From Seminavis robusta (taxonomy: Eukaryota > Bacillariophyta > Bacillariophyceae > Naviculales > Naviculaceae), in NCBI GenBank assembly GCA_903772945.1, contig CAICTM010000090.1, positions 60,904-124,903 on the forward strand: 64,000 bases of DNA. The letters run 5' to 3'. Of the stretch, positions 20,901 through 30,189 are shown one piece after another. The notes beneath the pieces were generated by a model, which was not told where the DNA came from, made no database searches, and was given only the letters and a program-made list of their open reading frames with translations. Numbering within the stretch: the stretch's first letter is position 1; every line of letters begins with the position of its first letter. The position numbers were made by a program, and so were the translations under genes.

Positions 20901-22545
20901 CTCTGTCAACGCAAACACTACTACTCTCTTCGACATCTTCCCCCGCCACGTGGCCGAAGCACTTCAAGATGGGAAAAAGGTGGAAGCTGAGCACAAGGAC
21001 TGCGTCACTATCTTTTTCAGTGACATTGTTGGTTTCACAAACATCTCCACTTCCCTTGAGCCCCACAAAATTGCCTCCATGTTGGATCGATTGTACACGA
21101 AGCTTGACGAACTTTCTCAGCAGCATGACATTTACAAGGTAAGAAGTTGTTTCCCTTCGATTGCACAGGACAGATATATGTGTCTACCAGCTCTCTAACC
21201 AGTTCATCCATAACCAATCTACCGCTAGGTGGAAACGATCGGCGACGGTAAGCTCAAGCGAGGGAAGACATGTGCAGACGTTCTCCTTGAGTTCAACTAA
21301 CCGGTCTTTTTCCGCTTCCACTTGCAGCCTACAGTGAGTTGTTCTATACTCAGAAAGCACTTTTGGGCCTTTTGAATCCACTCTTCTTAACCTTTCTGTC
21401 TACATGTATGTCTTGTCGGAACCCGTAGTGGCCGTTTCAAACTGTAAGTAGTGGCTGCCCGGCCCTAGCTAGTAACAAGGGATCTTCGCTTGACTCACCC
21501 CCCCTTCGCTGCGTCATCCTATGCATCGTCCCAGTGATCAAGGACCAGCACGATGACCATGTCAAGCGGATTGCACTGTTTGCAGTTGACGCAGTTGATG
21601 CCGCTAATACTGTCAAAATTGATCTGGACAACCCTGCTAGAGGTTGCGTTCAAATTCGATGTGGTTTCCACTCGGTGAGTTTCGAAATGCCCGTGTGCTG
21701 TCACAGGTCACAGATGTCCATCTCTCAACTTCAAGTTGTCTCCCACCCTTCTCTCGGAACCTCAGGGACCTGTTGTAGCCGACGTAGTTGGATCCAGGAA
21801 TCCACGATATTGTCTTTTTGGTGACGCGTAAGTGATCTCTACTAGTCTAGTCTTGGAGCCTCAGACGAATTCCTCTCTGTCTCACATTCAAGCCCTTCCC
21901 GCGCGCCATTTCATTCTAGTGTCAACACTGCCAGTCGCATGGAGAGCAATGGACAGGGGTAAGCTTGGACAGCTGCTTGGACTCGACTCTGTTCTCGAGG
22001 GTGTTCTTGTTTGGATGTATGCAAGGATGCAATCTCATGTGCTTTCATATCTTGTCGTCAAAAGTGGGCGAATCCACTGTTCCAGGGCATCGGCGGAGTT
22101 GCTCGAGGCTCAACTTCCACAAATGGCAATGAACGGACGTGGCGAGATTCACGTCAAGGTAGGATATCGAGTTCTCGGATATGCTGCGTGTCTAGCAAAC
22201 GGAACCGCATGGACGCACTAATCCTTTACAACATTGGTTACTGTCGCAACGTTTCAGGGAAAGGGCATGATGGAGACCTTCTGGTGCAACGAAGAAGGGA
22301 TGCGTCCCTCTGAACAATTCCCGAACTCTCACACTGTGCAACCCCACAAGAACAAGTCAATGAGATTTCTGAATCCTATTAGGGGGAGCGCCAATCGGGG
22401 GAGCGCCAATCGAAGGCAAGCTTCAATGAGAGGCAGCGGGACCGAGGAAACGAGCAATGGTGAAGTCGGGGGTACAACAGTGGGTGTGGAAACGAGCCTT
22501 TCTCTGGCAGAGGCAGGGCGAGCCCCAACTACTTTCAATCTTTAG
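14928..22545 (+). CDS. Receptor kinase-guanylate cyclase, 20 exons
   Basis: Exons: 14928-18072, 18144-18305, 18370-19205, 19279-19560, 19661-19682, 19782-19787, 19875-20015, 20088-20134, 20228-20251, 20340-20354, 20425-20500, 20588-21138, 21229-21247, 21328-21333, 21429-21443, 21535-21674, 21766-21827, 21920-21958, 22065-22158, 22258-22545. They give 5970 nt, 1989 aa, all GT-AG and phase-consistent. Order: signal peptide; two related modules (about 40-440 and 465-835) each with an EPFE start and LLLDQLACVGG or IFLDQLACVGG; a Cys-rich PAN-like part; LRR N-cap and LRRs (about 940-1030); a second Cys-rich part; TM near 1314-1337; kinase with GRGSFG, VAVK, HGDLKAAN, DFG and APE; cyclase near 1715-1900 with FFSDIVGFT, KVETIGDAYM, RYCLFGD and NTASRMES. 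Glu in KVET and Cys in RYC are the GTP-selecting residues; both metal Asp and the Asn/Arg pair are present. Unlike animal receptor cyclases the kinase keeps its catalytic residues. Ligand unknown. Confidence 0.9.
22382..22411 (+). repeat. 15-nt tandem duplication in the cyclase tail
   Basis: GGGGGAGCGCCAATC occurs twice in tandem inside the last exon, giving a repeated Arg-Gly-Ser-Ala-Asn in a low-complexity tail. It is in frame. Confidence 0.85.
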
Positions 22546-22852
22546 CTAGACGGTCGACTGGAGCGAGTGTTCACTCATTCAAGTGTGGGTCAGTCCCCCC
22601 TTAATACATTACCGCAGAGGTGGCAATACGGAGAGAACAATCTTAAGCTCGGGCTAGGAGCAGCATCAGGCATGCGAATGATCGCCCGCACGTACGGTAT
22701 GTTGAGTTCCTCCCGCAGGTCGTAGACCCCGCCGACGATCAGCCCCCTCAGGATACATTTGTTTGCCGTGCAAAGTTAAAACCTATAAATTCTTATATAA
22801 TGAACATACATGCGTCCCTCAAAACGAGGGCTGTGTATGATATACTGCTTCT
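22546..22852. other. Intergenic region between convergent genes
   Basis: About 300 bp between the cyclase stop and the end of the minus-strand ORF. AT-rich near 22780-22800; nothing else is recognised. Confidence 0.5.
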
Positions 22853-23542
22853 TTACAACCGATCATGCCTGCCGCTTGAACCTGTGCTGCCCACTGGTGA
22901 ACCAACGAAGCGCGTGGGAGGTGATCGGTTCGACGCCGGTGCCTGGCGGAGAAAGTCCAACAGGTATTGGAACCGATCTGGCTGGATGATCGGGAGAGAT
23001 TCTTCTACCCCTTCGGAGGATGCCACTGACGAATGCTGAGACACTGCATCATCCAGAGACGTCGTTTCCAGAGCAGCTGAATCCACTCTGCTTCTTGGAG
23101 GTTTGGGAAAGGCGACGGGAACAGGCGACGGCATGATCCTGGCGAGGGAAAGGTCCAGTGGCAAGTCATCTCGATGCTGCTTTCGTTTCTTCCTTTGACG
23201 TTCATCGCAAGTGTCGTTCCTGAGGCTCATGGGATCCTTCGGCCATGGACATGATGATGCAACGGAGGATCTTTTCTTGACGGGACCTTCACTGCTGTCC
23301 TCCTCGGTAATGGGACTGCAGCGCAAGGGACCTGGTACATGAAGGAGAGGCCGAGGTCGGCAGTGATGGACGGGGTATCCAGCCCAACGTTGTTGTGCTT
23401 GAGTGGACGTGGTATTGTTCGGGGACACTCTGGAAATCTGGAGATTGTCCAGCTGGAAACTGCAAGCTTCAATAGAGTTGAAAGAGTTTCCGCTGCCCAA
23501 TCGATCAAAGTCGATGCCGGTGGAAGGAGGTCTTCGATTCAT
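22853..23542 (-). CDS. Hypothetical basic, Pro/Ser-rich protein
   Basis: 229 aa from the ATG at 23542. The frame is open 28 codons further to a TTG preceded by a stop, so an upstream exon joined near 23611 is possible. No known domain. Visible features are a basic cluster CDERQRKKRKQHRDD near the middle, suggestive of a nuclear localisation signal, followed by LPLDLSLARIMPSPVPVAFPKPP, several SP/TP sites and a Ser/Gly tail. Composition suggests a disordered regulatory protein, but function is unknown. Confidence 0.5.
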   Translation of the reverse strand: MNRRPPSTGIDFDRLGSGNSFNSIEACSFQLDNLQISRVSPNNTTSTQAQQRWAGYPVHHCRPRPLLHVPGPLRCSPITEEDSSEGPVKKRSSVASSCPWPKDPMSLRNDTCDERQRKKRKQHRDDLPLDLSLARIMPSPVPVAFPKPPRSRVDSAALETTSLDDAVSQHSSVASSEGVEESLPIIQPDRFQYLLDFLRQAPASNRSPPTRFVGSPVGSTGSSGRHDRL

Positions 23543-25135
23543 GATACTGGCGGCTGCTTTTCGTGATGTCTGGTCAGGAGCAGTGAACAACGATAAGTCG
23601 GCAACCAATACGTCTTGCTGCGCCAATTATTCCTTTTGTGTGGAGTGTATCCTGTAGAACTCGAACGTCCCTCTTTCTGTGCCGGAGATAATTCAAACTA
23701 TGGGTTGCAAATAAGATGCAGAATCCTCTTCTCTATTACTTGAGCTGTCGAGCTGCGATGATAAATGCCGACACGGGGCTGAGTGAAACGAGCTGTCTAC
23801 TACTGAAACACACATCCACCTTCACTGACTCTTCCAATGCCAGATATATTTCAACTCCACCAAATAAAGTGGAAATCGGCCCTTTTGTCTTTCTGAAACG
23901 ACTCGAGCCAATCGAGAACAGCAGGCAACTATGTCCATAGCACGAAACCGTGCTGAATTGCTGGAGATGAGGGTCCAAAAGGCTCGCACCATCGATCGAT
24001 CATCACTCTTTCAACTGCCAACTGCCAACGACAACTTGGACAAAATAAACGGGGCTGCTCTAACTCAAGCACTGCCCAATGACCCCCAGACGCACTCTGG
24101 CCTCGGCCCACTCTAATCCCGCCTTCACGAGAGCTTGGATAGGCACATGCAGGCCAAGGCGAAGCAAGCAGCTGAATAATGATGATGCTACCTTTATCGC
24201 CCTCACAAAAAGCATCATTGCTTGCAGTGTTGCAGTGGCTTCGTTTTCGAGCCAAGTCCCAGCAGGAAGGGCCAACGAAAGATTTACGGTCACTGAAAAG
24301 GGTCCGATTGTCCGAAAGCACTGCCTCTAATTGTGAGAATTCCGGTACACGCGTGATGTTTCTAAATAAGCGTTCTAAGCCATTAAATCATCAGATCATC
24401 ATTCACACTTCAGTCAGAAACGGGATCGAAACTGGTTCTTTTGTGGCTGAATATTATTATATATTTTAAAATAGCTGCTCGATGTAGCTTCAGACTTCAG
24501 ATTTTCGGAGCAGTAAAACCGGGAGTGAAGGGTGGTTGGAAGGGGTCCGTACTGTAAATCCAGTTGTAAGAGAAACACCATTGGAAAGTGACTCTGGACC
24601 CCTCTTTGTGGCAGGAGTACAAGTCCTTTAGTCCAAGATCCAAGTCCCCTTGTGGTCAGCTCGGCACAATGTTCCAGGTGGCTCCTCATTCGGATGGTAG
24701 CTGCCCCAACTTAATGGTTGGTTGCAGGTCCTGGTAGCTATCGGTAGCTAGCTAGAGTTGTTGGCTCAAGCTCATCAAGGCTCATAAGGCCCTGAGGGAA
24801 AGGAAAGGGTTGACACCTCGGGTTGCCGCCGATCCCGAGCTGCTGTGGCTAAATAGTGCGTTCACCTTCGATCTTTTGAGATTCCTGAACACTGCGTTGC
24901 CTCACCTGAAAAGAGAGCTGTGGTCGGTGGTACTTGGGGCCAAGACACAAGCCCGTCTCGGTTCTCCAGCCCCAATAGCTGCCCCAATACTGCTGCCTGA
25001 CTTCTTATTCCACCGTCTTCCTGCTGTGACAGCCAGAAGCTCGCTCTCGTTGCTGGATCTTCAAGAGCAGTGTTCACATTCGAAGGAACCAAAGCCCCCT
25101 CACAGAGGATCCACCCACAAAAAACACAGAGAGTC
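23543..25135. other. Intergenic region
   Basis: 1.6 kb with only short frames lacking ATG starts or motif support. Nothing further is recognised. Confidence 0.5.
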
Positions 25136-25522
25136 ATGGTTGAGGGTATCCAAGTTCACATCAGTAGACTGTTACTGCAAGAGAAGCACTATAGCACCTT
25201 GTGTATTATCCCTGATAATGCCGTGTCACCCTTCACTCCTCTGTCTTCGAGGGTTGCACCACGACGGGCCAGGTCAACCTCGGGTAAAACAAGACGAAGG
25301 ACAAGGCGACCGATAACGAGGACCCGCACAGTACCACCCATGCGAAGCCCACATCCTCGAGACATTGAAGCCGCTTTTACTGGAGGGTCGCGATGGTCTA
25401 GTTCTGGAGGCGAAGATCTGAAGACGCCAACAAAGCCATCCAATGGCGGTATGAAACCTCCACGGAGACGAAACAGCTCCATCAAAACGGAACAAGAGCC
25501 ACCGTCTGATGATCTGCAGTAG
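25136..25522 (+). CDS. Short basic protein of the 'SRW...PRR' type
   Basis: 128 aa from an ATG at 25136; the frame opens at a GTG 22 codons earlier. The middle is strongly Arg/Thr-rich. The C-terminal third has GGSRWSSSGGEDLKTPTK, then MKPPRRRNSS, ending in an acidic tail. The pattern Gly-Ser-Arg-Trp-x-Ser, 15-20 residues, then Pro-Arg-Arg also occurs in the 121-aa ORF at 41246, which is the main reason for keeping this call. No function known; could be spurious. Confidence 0.35.
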   Translation: MVEGIQVHISRLLLQEKHYSTLCIIPDNAVSPFTPLSSRVAPRRARSTSGKTRRRTRRPITRTRTVPPMRSPHPRDIEAAFTGGSRWSSSGGEDLKTPTKPSNGGMKPPRRRNSSIKTEQEPPSDDLQ

Positions 25523-26021
25523 TGTTTGTAATTACATGACAAGCCAAGAATAGTCCAGACATTGTACATAGACTAATACATTTCGAACAAGAGACTTCAT
25601 AGTAAGAATCTCGTTGCCGGACCAACGAAGATGCAAAAGAAAACCATGAAAGAGAGTTTGAGAAAGAGGCAGAGAGAAAACGAGATGGGTGCATGCTCCA
25701 GGTTGCTTCTGATGGAACCTCAGACTTTGGATGCCAAACGAGGAGACATCAGCTTATCCAGTGCGAAAGAACAAATTCCTGTAGTAATTTAGATGCCAGA
25801 CGCCGGTAACCCAACTAACTAAAGTGACGGCATTATGAAAGCAACTAACTGGAGTTGCATTCGATGTATGCGCCTCTCGTAGCAGGCACAAAAGTTTTGT
25901 TCCAAAGGCCAAGCAGCTCATCACATCACAACCCAATGCTCACAGAGTGGTGCTCTTGAGTCCATGCTTTATTTGTTGTCCAGCACCCCAAACTGGGGCG
26001 GGCGTACCGTATGTGTCAGTT
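25523..26021. other. Intergenic region
   Basis: No supported feature. It could contain further decayed sequence of the dehydrogenase relic to the right, but I could not recognise any. Confidence 0.45.
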
Positions 26022-26382
26022 CTACAGCTCAGCTTTCAGCTTCAATGGGTATCTGATGCTCACGATCCACCTTGAGGCGGTCAAACTATTCATTGAGAGG
26101 AATCCTGGCTTGAAACATCCAGTTTGTGTTGGTGTCACTTGCAACCTTGGCCCAAGTTCAGCTCTTCGGCCAGCGATAAAGACATGGCCTCCCCGGCTAA
26201 AAGGAGCAGACAGCAATTTCAACTCCAATTCCACTGGTGACCCCGGTGAGAATGACATACTTTCCTGAGAGACTCCTGGTGAATTTCTTTCTGTTCTGGT
26301 GTTTTGCTTTTGTTTTGGGTGCTGATTTGTTTTGTGAGACGAGGGATGAAGATCGAAGGCAGTCAAGGCATAATATTGGCAC
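26022..26382 (-). pseudogene. Relic of a short-chain dehydrogenase/reductase N-terminus
   Basis: One frame (from 26382) reads SGKYVILTGVTSGIGVEIA, the Rossmann first strand and TGxxxGIG cofactor motif of classical SDR enzymes, and stops four codons later. The next frame continues with SRGGHVFIAGRRAELG, the expected second strand and AGR turn. The two join across a TTTT run, as after a 1-nt insertion. The sequence then decays and no catalytic YxxxK is visible. It is interpreted as a frameshifted, truncated gene copy rather than an active enzyme. No coding neighbour on this strand suggests a pathway. Confidence 0.6.
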
Positions 26383-27634
26383 GGCTTGGGAGTGGGAGTG
26401 GAAGCGGAAGTGGGAGTGAGTTCTTCACGCTGGTATTTATTTGTTCTGTTCGTCCGGTCAGTGATAAGTGATAAGTCTTCGCTGTAAGTAAGTCTAATAG
26501 AAGCCCATGGATTTTTCGTTTATTCGGTGGAGGGTTGGGAGTTACCGCTAGCTAGATTAGGATGTTGGGCTTTACACACAGCGATACTCCTTCTAGCCTT
26601 GTAGCCTCTCGCTTTGCTCGCAGCCCTTCCCAGGATAGTAAACTAGCCCTGGGGATGCCCACAGGAGATCGAATGAATTCTACCTGGAGTTTATTTGTGG
26701 GCTGGAAAGTCGACGAAGCTCTGAACCGGGTACATTGTGGAAACTTTTAGATTCAGATCATTATTTGCCTGGCCAGCTCAAGCAATGCGTGAGAAGCAGT
26801 TCTTCACGCCAGTTCTTTTGGTGGTTATGGCAACATGTGCTTTTCCTACAGCGTCATGGGCTTTGCATTCCCCATGCCCAATGACATCAACCAGGGCAGG
26901 ACTTTTGGTCTCCCAGCAAACACGCGGGGTCTCGAAAGCACCGGCGTTTTGCTTTCCGAACCCACTTACTTAGCCACCCTGTCTCAATCGGTCCTCGTCG
27001 ATTCCGCATGAAAACGACCGCCAACGCAAGGGATACCACTGGCTTTGTGGGGTGCGGGTGCGGCATCCGAACGAAGGAAGGGATACGTAAGCTACTTGCG
27101 GTACGATTGTAATGGGAGGCGTGTTCCATGCACCAGGCTTTTCCTGTCATTTTCCTTCGCCATGCCTCTTTGCTTGGCTCGACTGGTGCAAGAAACCATC
27201 CGCTGCTCCACTCTAGCTACATGTAGTACGCTCAGTTGCGTTACGATTGATGGGAGAAAGTAGTACATAGCTTTTTTAGTTTTATTTGTTTGGTTTGATG
27301 GATTGAAGATATGGTGATAGCCCCCTTTTTTGTTTGTTTGTTTGTTTTCTTTTTGTTTGTTCTGACTGTCGCTGCTGGCGTGTCTCTCACTGGCTGTCTC
27401 CAAATCCACCAGGAGAGTTCGATTTCATCCGACAGCTCACGTATACGATTGATTACCCCGAAGTTTTGATTGATTGAATGACTGATAGATTGTTTTGTTT
27501 TTGCATTGTTTGTTTTTGTATTGTTTCTGAAAATTGTTTGCCTTTTGCTCACTCACTCGGTCACTGCACAATCAGGGCAAGTTGATACAACTTGCTCCGC
27601 AGGTACAGTGTCAGACCGATGGGAGTGGAAACGT
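26383..27634. other. Intergenic region
   Basis: 1.25 kb; low-complexity TTTG/TTTGTT runs at about 27330-27360 and 27490-27540. No gene is recognised. Confidence 0.5.
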
Positions 27635-28324
27635 TTACTCGTGCATGACGGCGGCAAACATAGGAGGAGCCCCAAAGGGCGCGGAAGCAAGAGGAGGAGC
27701 CCCAAAAGGCGCGGAAGCAAGAGGAGAAACGCCAAACGGAGAGGACGTGGCGGAGGCAAAGGAGGCCACTTGAAGACTCTGAAAACACGATTCCAAAGCA
27801 CAGACTTCCTTTTTGAATGCCTTGTTGGCACGACGCTTCTTCTTGGTCATGGTTGGTTTCTTCGCGGCAAATGGTTTCTTCTTGTTGGCCGTGGTCTTCT
27901 TTTTGACCACCGCCATGGTGGTTGCCGCAGATGAAGTGGTCTTCTTTCCAACAGTCTTTTTCTTTTTGCGGAGAGTAGCGGCACCAGTCAGAGAAGTCGT
28001 GCGATAGCTGGTCCATCGTGGATCCCGAGACAAGGTTTCCATTTCCCCAATGGTAACCTTGATCAATGGCTTCTTTTTCCCTACTATCTTTTTCTTCTTC
28101 TTTTTGGTGGTTGTCTTCTTCTTCTTCTTCTTCTTGCCAGTCTTCATCTCCACATCTTCGACGACAACAGCCGACGTGGTCGTCTTGCCCTCCTCAGCGG
28201 CCAATGGCTGTCCCAGGAGTGGGACTGCGGTGCTCGGGGCACCGCAAATGCGGAAAGTGCTTTGATCTATGTACTCATGGTTCACTAATACTGTTGTAGA
28301 TGCTGTTGGGACTGTTGGAATCAT
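27635..28324 (-). CDS. Lysine-rich low-complexity protein with SAPFGAPP repeats
   Basis: 229 aa from an ATG at 28324. Residues about 60-185 are extremely Lys-rich, with several K4-K7 runs mixed with Thr, Ala and Val, resembling histone H1 tails, but no winged-helix domain is present. One non-repetitive patch, IKVTIGEMETLSRDPRWTSYRTTSLTG, lies between the Lys blocks. The C-terminus has short in-frame repeats (SPFGVSPLA, SAPFGAPPLA, SAPFGAPP) encoded by about 30-nt tandem DNA repeats at 27658-27730. A nucleic-acid-binding nuclear role is plausible from charge only. The long frame could be partly a product of AAG-rich sequence, hence moderate confidence. Confidence 0.55.
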   Translation of the reverse strand: MIPTVPTASTTVLVNHEYIDQSTFRICGAPSTAVPLLGQPLAAEEGKTTTSAVVVEDVEMKTGKKKKKKKTTTKKKKKKIVGKKKPLIKVTIGEMETLSRDPRWTSYRTTSLTGAATLRKKKKTVGKKTTSSAATTMAVVKKKTTANKKKPFAAKKPTMTKKKRRANKAFKKEVCALESCFQSLQVASFASATSSPFGVSPLASAPFGAPPLASAPFGAPPMFAAVMHE

Positions 28325-28520
28325 TCGATCCTATGATTATGAGGAAGGGAAAGGATACGATAGAAGAACAAAACACCAAGGCCAGTTCCTGTATTGTTGT
28401 GATCGTGGAGTGGTGCTGCTGTCGATGTCCTTGCCGTGTCTGAGCTGTTGTGACGACCAGCACGCCATGCAGGCACAGTCAGTTCTTGACTATATTTATA
28501 TGGGGGTAATACGGATTCCT

Positions 28521-28547
28521 ATAAATATACTAGAGAATATAAATATA
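28521..28547. repeat. 27-nt AT-rich direct repeat, copy A
   Basis: Differs at one position from copy B at 28900-28926. It lies 197 bp upstream of the start of the minus-strand Lys-rich ORF and just after the end of the acidic ORF. Confidence 0.8.
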
Positions 28548-28551
28548 GGCT

Positions 28552-28890
28552 CTATTTACTAGTAAAGTACGCGTGGAGAGTGCCGTCACGTTTTTGTTTG
28601 GCAGCCTTTGCTCCCCTAGCCATATTCAATGCCCTTGCAAACCTGTCAAGATGAACGGTGGCAGCCGGGTTCACACCCAAACTGGAGGCACTGAGTGAGA
28701 GCTTGTTGAGTGCCTCTTCGGCTTCTGCAATGGAGGCAAACAGATCGTCCGGTTGGGGATCTTCATCCGTCGGTTCTGGCTCGTCGTCATCAAGCACAGC
28801 CAGTTCTGCTTCAGTTGTTGTCGTCTCTAGCTCTTCAATCTCATCGTCACTGACGTCAGTCACGGTCACTCGTGACTCAGGGGGGGACAT
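28552..28890 (-). CDS. Small acidic protein with basic, PIP-like C-terminus
   Basis: 112 aa from an ATG at 28888-28890. The first half is strongly acidic with many Asp, Glu and Thr; a helical stretch LFASIAEAEEALNKLSLSAS follows. The tail AAKQKRDGTLHAYFTSK is basic and ends like a PCNA-interacting LxxYF peptide, though without the canonical Gln three residues before Leu. Such tails occur at the ends of some pogo-type transposases, so this might be a detached transposase end; equally it may be a small host protein. Near-identical AT-rich repeats bracket the ORF. Confidence 0.5.
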   Translation of the reverse strand: MSPPESRVTVTDVSDDEIEELETTTTEAELAVLDDDEPEPTDEDPQPDDLFASIAEAEEALNKLSLSASSLGVNPAATVHLDRFARALNMARGAKAAKQKRDGTLHAYFTSK

Positions 28891-28899
28891 CGAAATTCC

Positions 28900-28926
28900 A
28901 TAAATATACTGGAGAATATAAATATA
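28900..28926. repeat. 27-nt AT-rich direct repeat, copy B
   Basis: Nearly identical to copy A. It ends about 10 bp upstream of the ATG of the acidic ORF and contains TATATTTAT-like words on the minus strand, so it could be a core-promoter element. Confidence 0.8.
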
Positions 28927-30189
28927 CGTTTATAAATATAATCGCGAACACACTGCAATTGCATTCTCTCCGTTGTCATCCATTCGTGCGTGGCAACTGA
29001 GTGTGCACGTTTGCATCGTCATTGGATCCTCCAGCCTCCAGCTGTTCCACCCCTTTGCTTTACGTGTCTTTTATAATGTACAAACGTTCTGGGGGTGCCC
29101 CCCACAAACGTGGCAGACAGCTCCAGACTAACCAGCTTGGAGAGGACTGAAGAAACGAGACTTGGGCAAATCGTTGCAAACCAGGTCTGATGAGCGCCAA
29201 GAGCAGAATCAATAGAGCATGCCATGTGGGCCAAGCGCAGACACTGGCTAGCATGCCGTGATCTCGTTGTTGGTTTGGAAAATGGCTTCACCTACTGCAC
29301 TGAAACAATGAGGCATGGGTTCGGGATTTCCGCCCTTTCTAGCTAGACCGTGGGTGATCAATGGATTTTATAGGTGTAGAAAAGTCTAGTAGTTTGTTGG
29401 TTTTATCAGTCTGTCGTTGTCTCTAGCTCTCTGTTGTCTCTTCTATGATGGCGTGCTTGCTTGATTCCGGCAGGTAGCAACCAACCAAATAGCCAGCCAG
29501 CCAACACGCACCCCCACGGTATTTCCGTGCCGTCAGACCTTCAGCTCTCCATTTTGCTTCTCAGTTGGGCTAGTCATCACCCGAGAATTTCAGGGTGTGC
29601 ATGTAGCCCCAAGAATCGTCCTGAGTTTGTCTACTTCTCCCTTCCCTCCGGTTCTCCACTGTGGCCGCTTCGTACCGTGCCGGCATTCTCTGATACGAAA
29701 GGCAAATTCTTCTGCTTCCGTTGGTACTGCCTTGCTACTCGTCCTCTCGGACTGTTTCTACGTCTCTGCACTGTAGTCGTAGTTTGGAGACATCCTTTGC
29801 CTTTTCTGATGAAAAGCAAAAACTACAATGTCATGTAATTGCGAAAGGGAGACACGTGCACCAATTCTGTTTTATGTGAAGTACAAGTTAAAGATTTAAC
29901 TGCACTGGGTCATTGAGTCCTTGTAAAAAACAGCTCTTAGTTTTTACGATTGTTTCCGTGGATGAACACAAAAGCACGACAGCACAACATCCTTCATACC
30001 TTCAGGCTTCATGCGCTGGAAGAAGGCAATGATGGTGCAAACTCAAGACGGAATCGCCATGAAGAGATGTGAGAGTGTTATCTTGTTGGTCGGGAGCATA
30101 TAATTGAACAGCGGCGCTGAAGTGTTGTTGTTGTGCTTTCCTTCTATCCATTCTTTTCGTACTGGCAGCAACACAGCAACAATCCAGCA
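28927..30189. other. Intergenic region between divergent genes
   Basis: 1.26 kb; no supported gene. Several frames of 60-125 codons lack family features. Confidence 0.5.

Noticed and set aside
22900-22955. B-box-like GGTTCGACGCC
   Set aside because: No matching A box or acceptor stem; it lies within a minus-strand coding frame.
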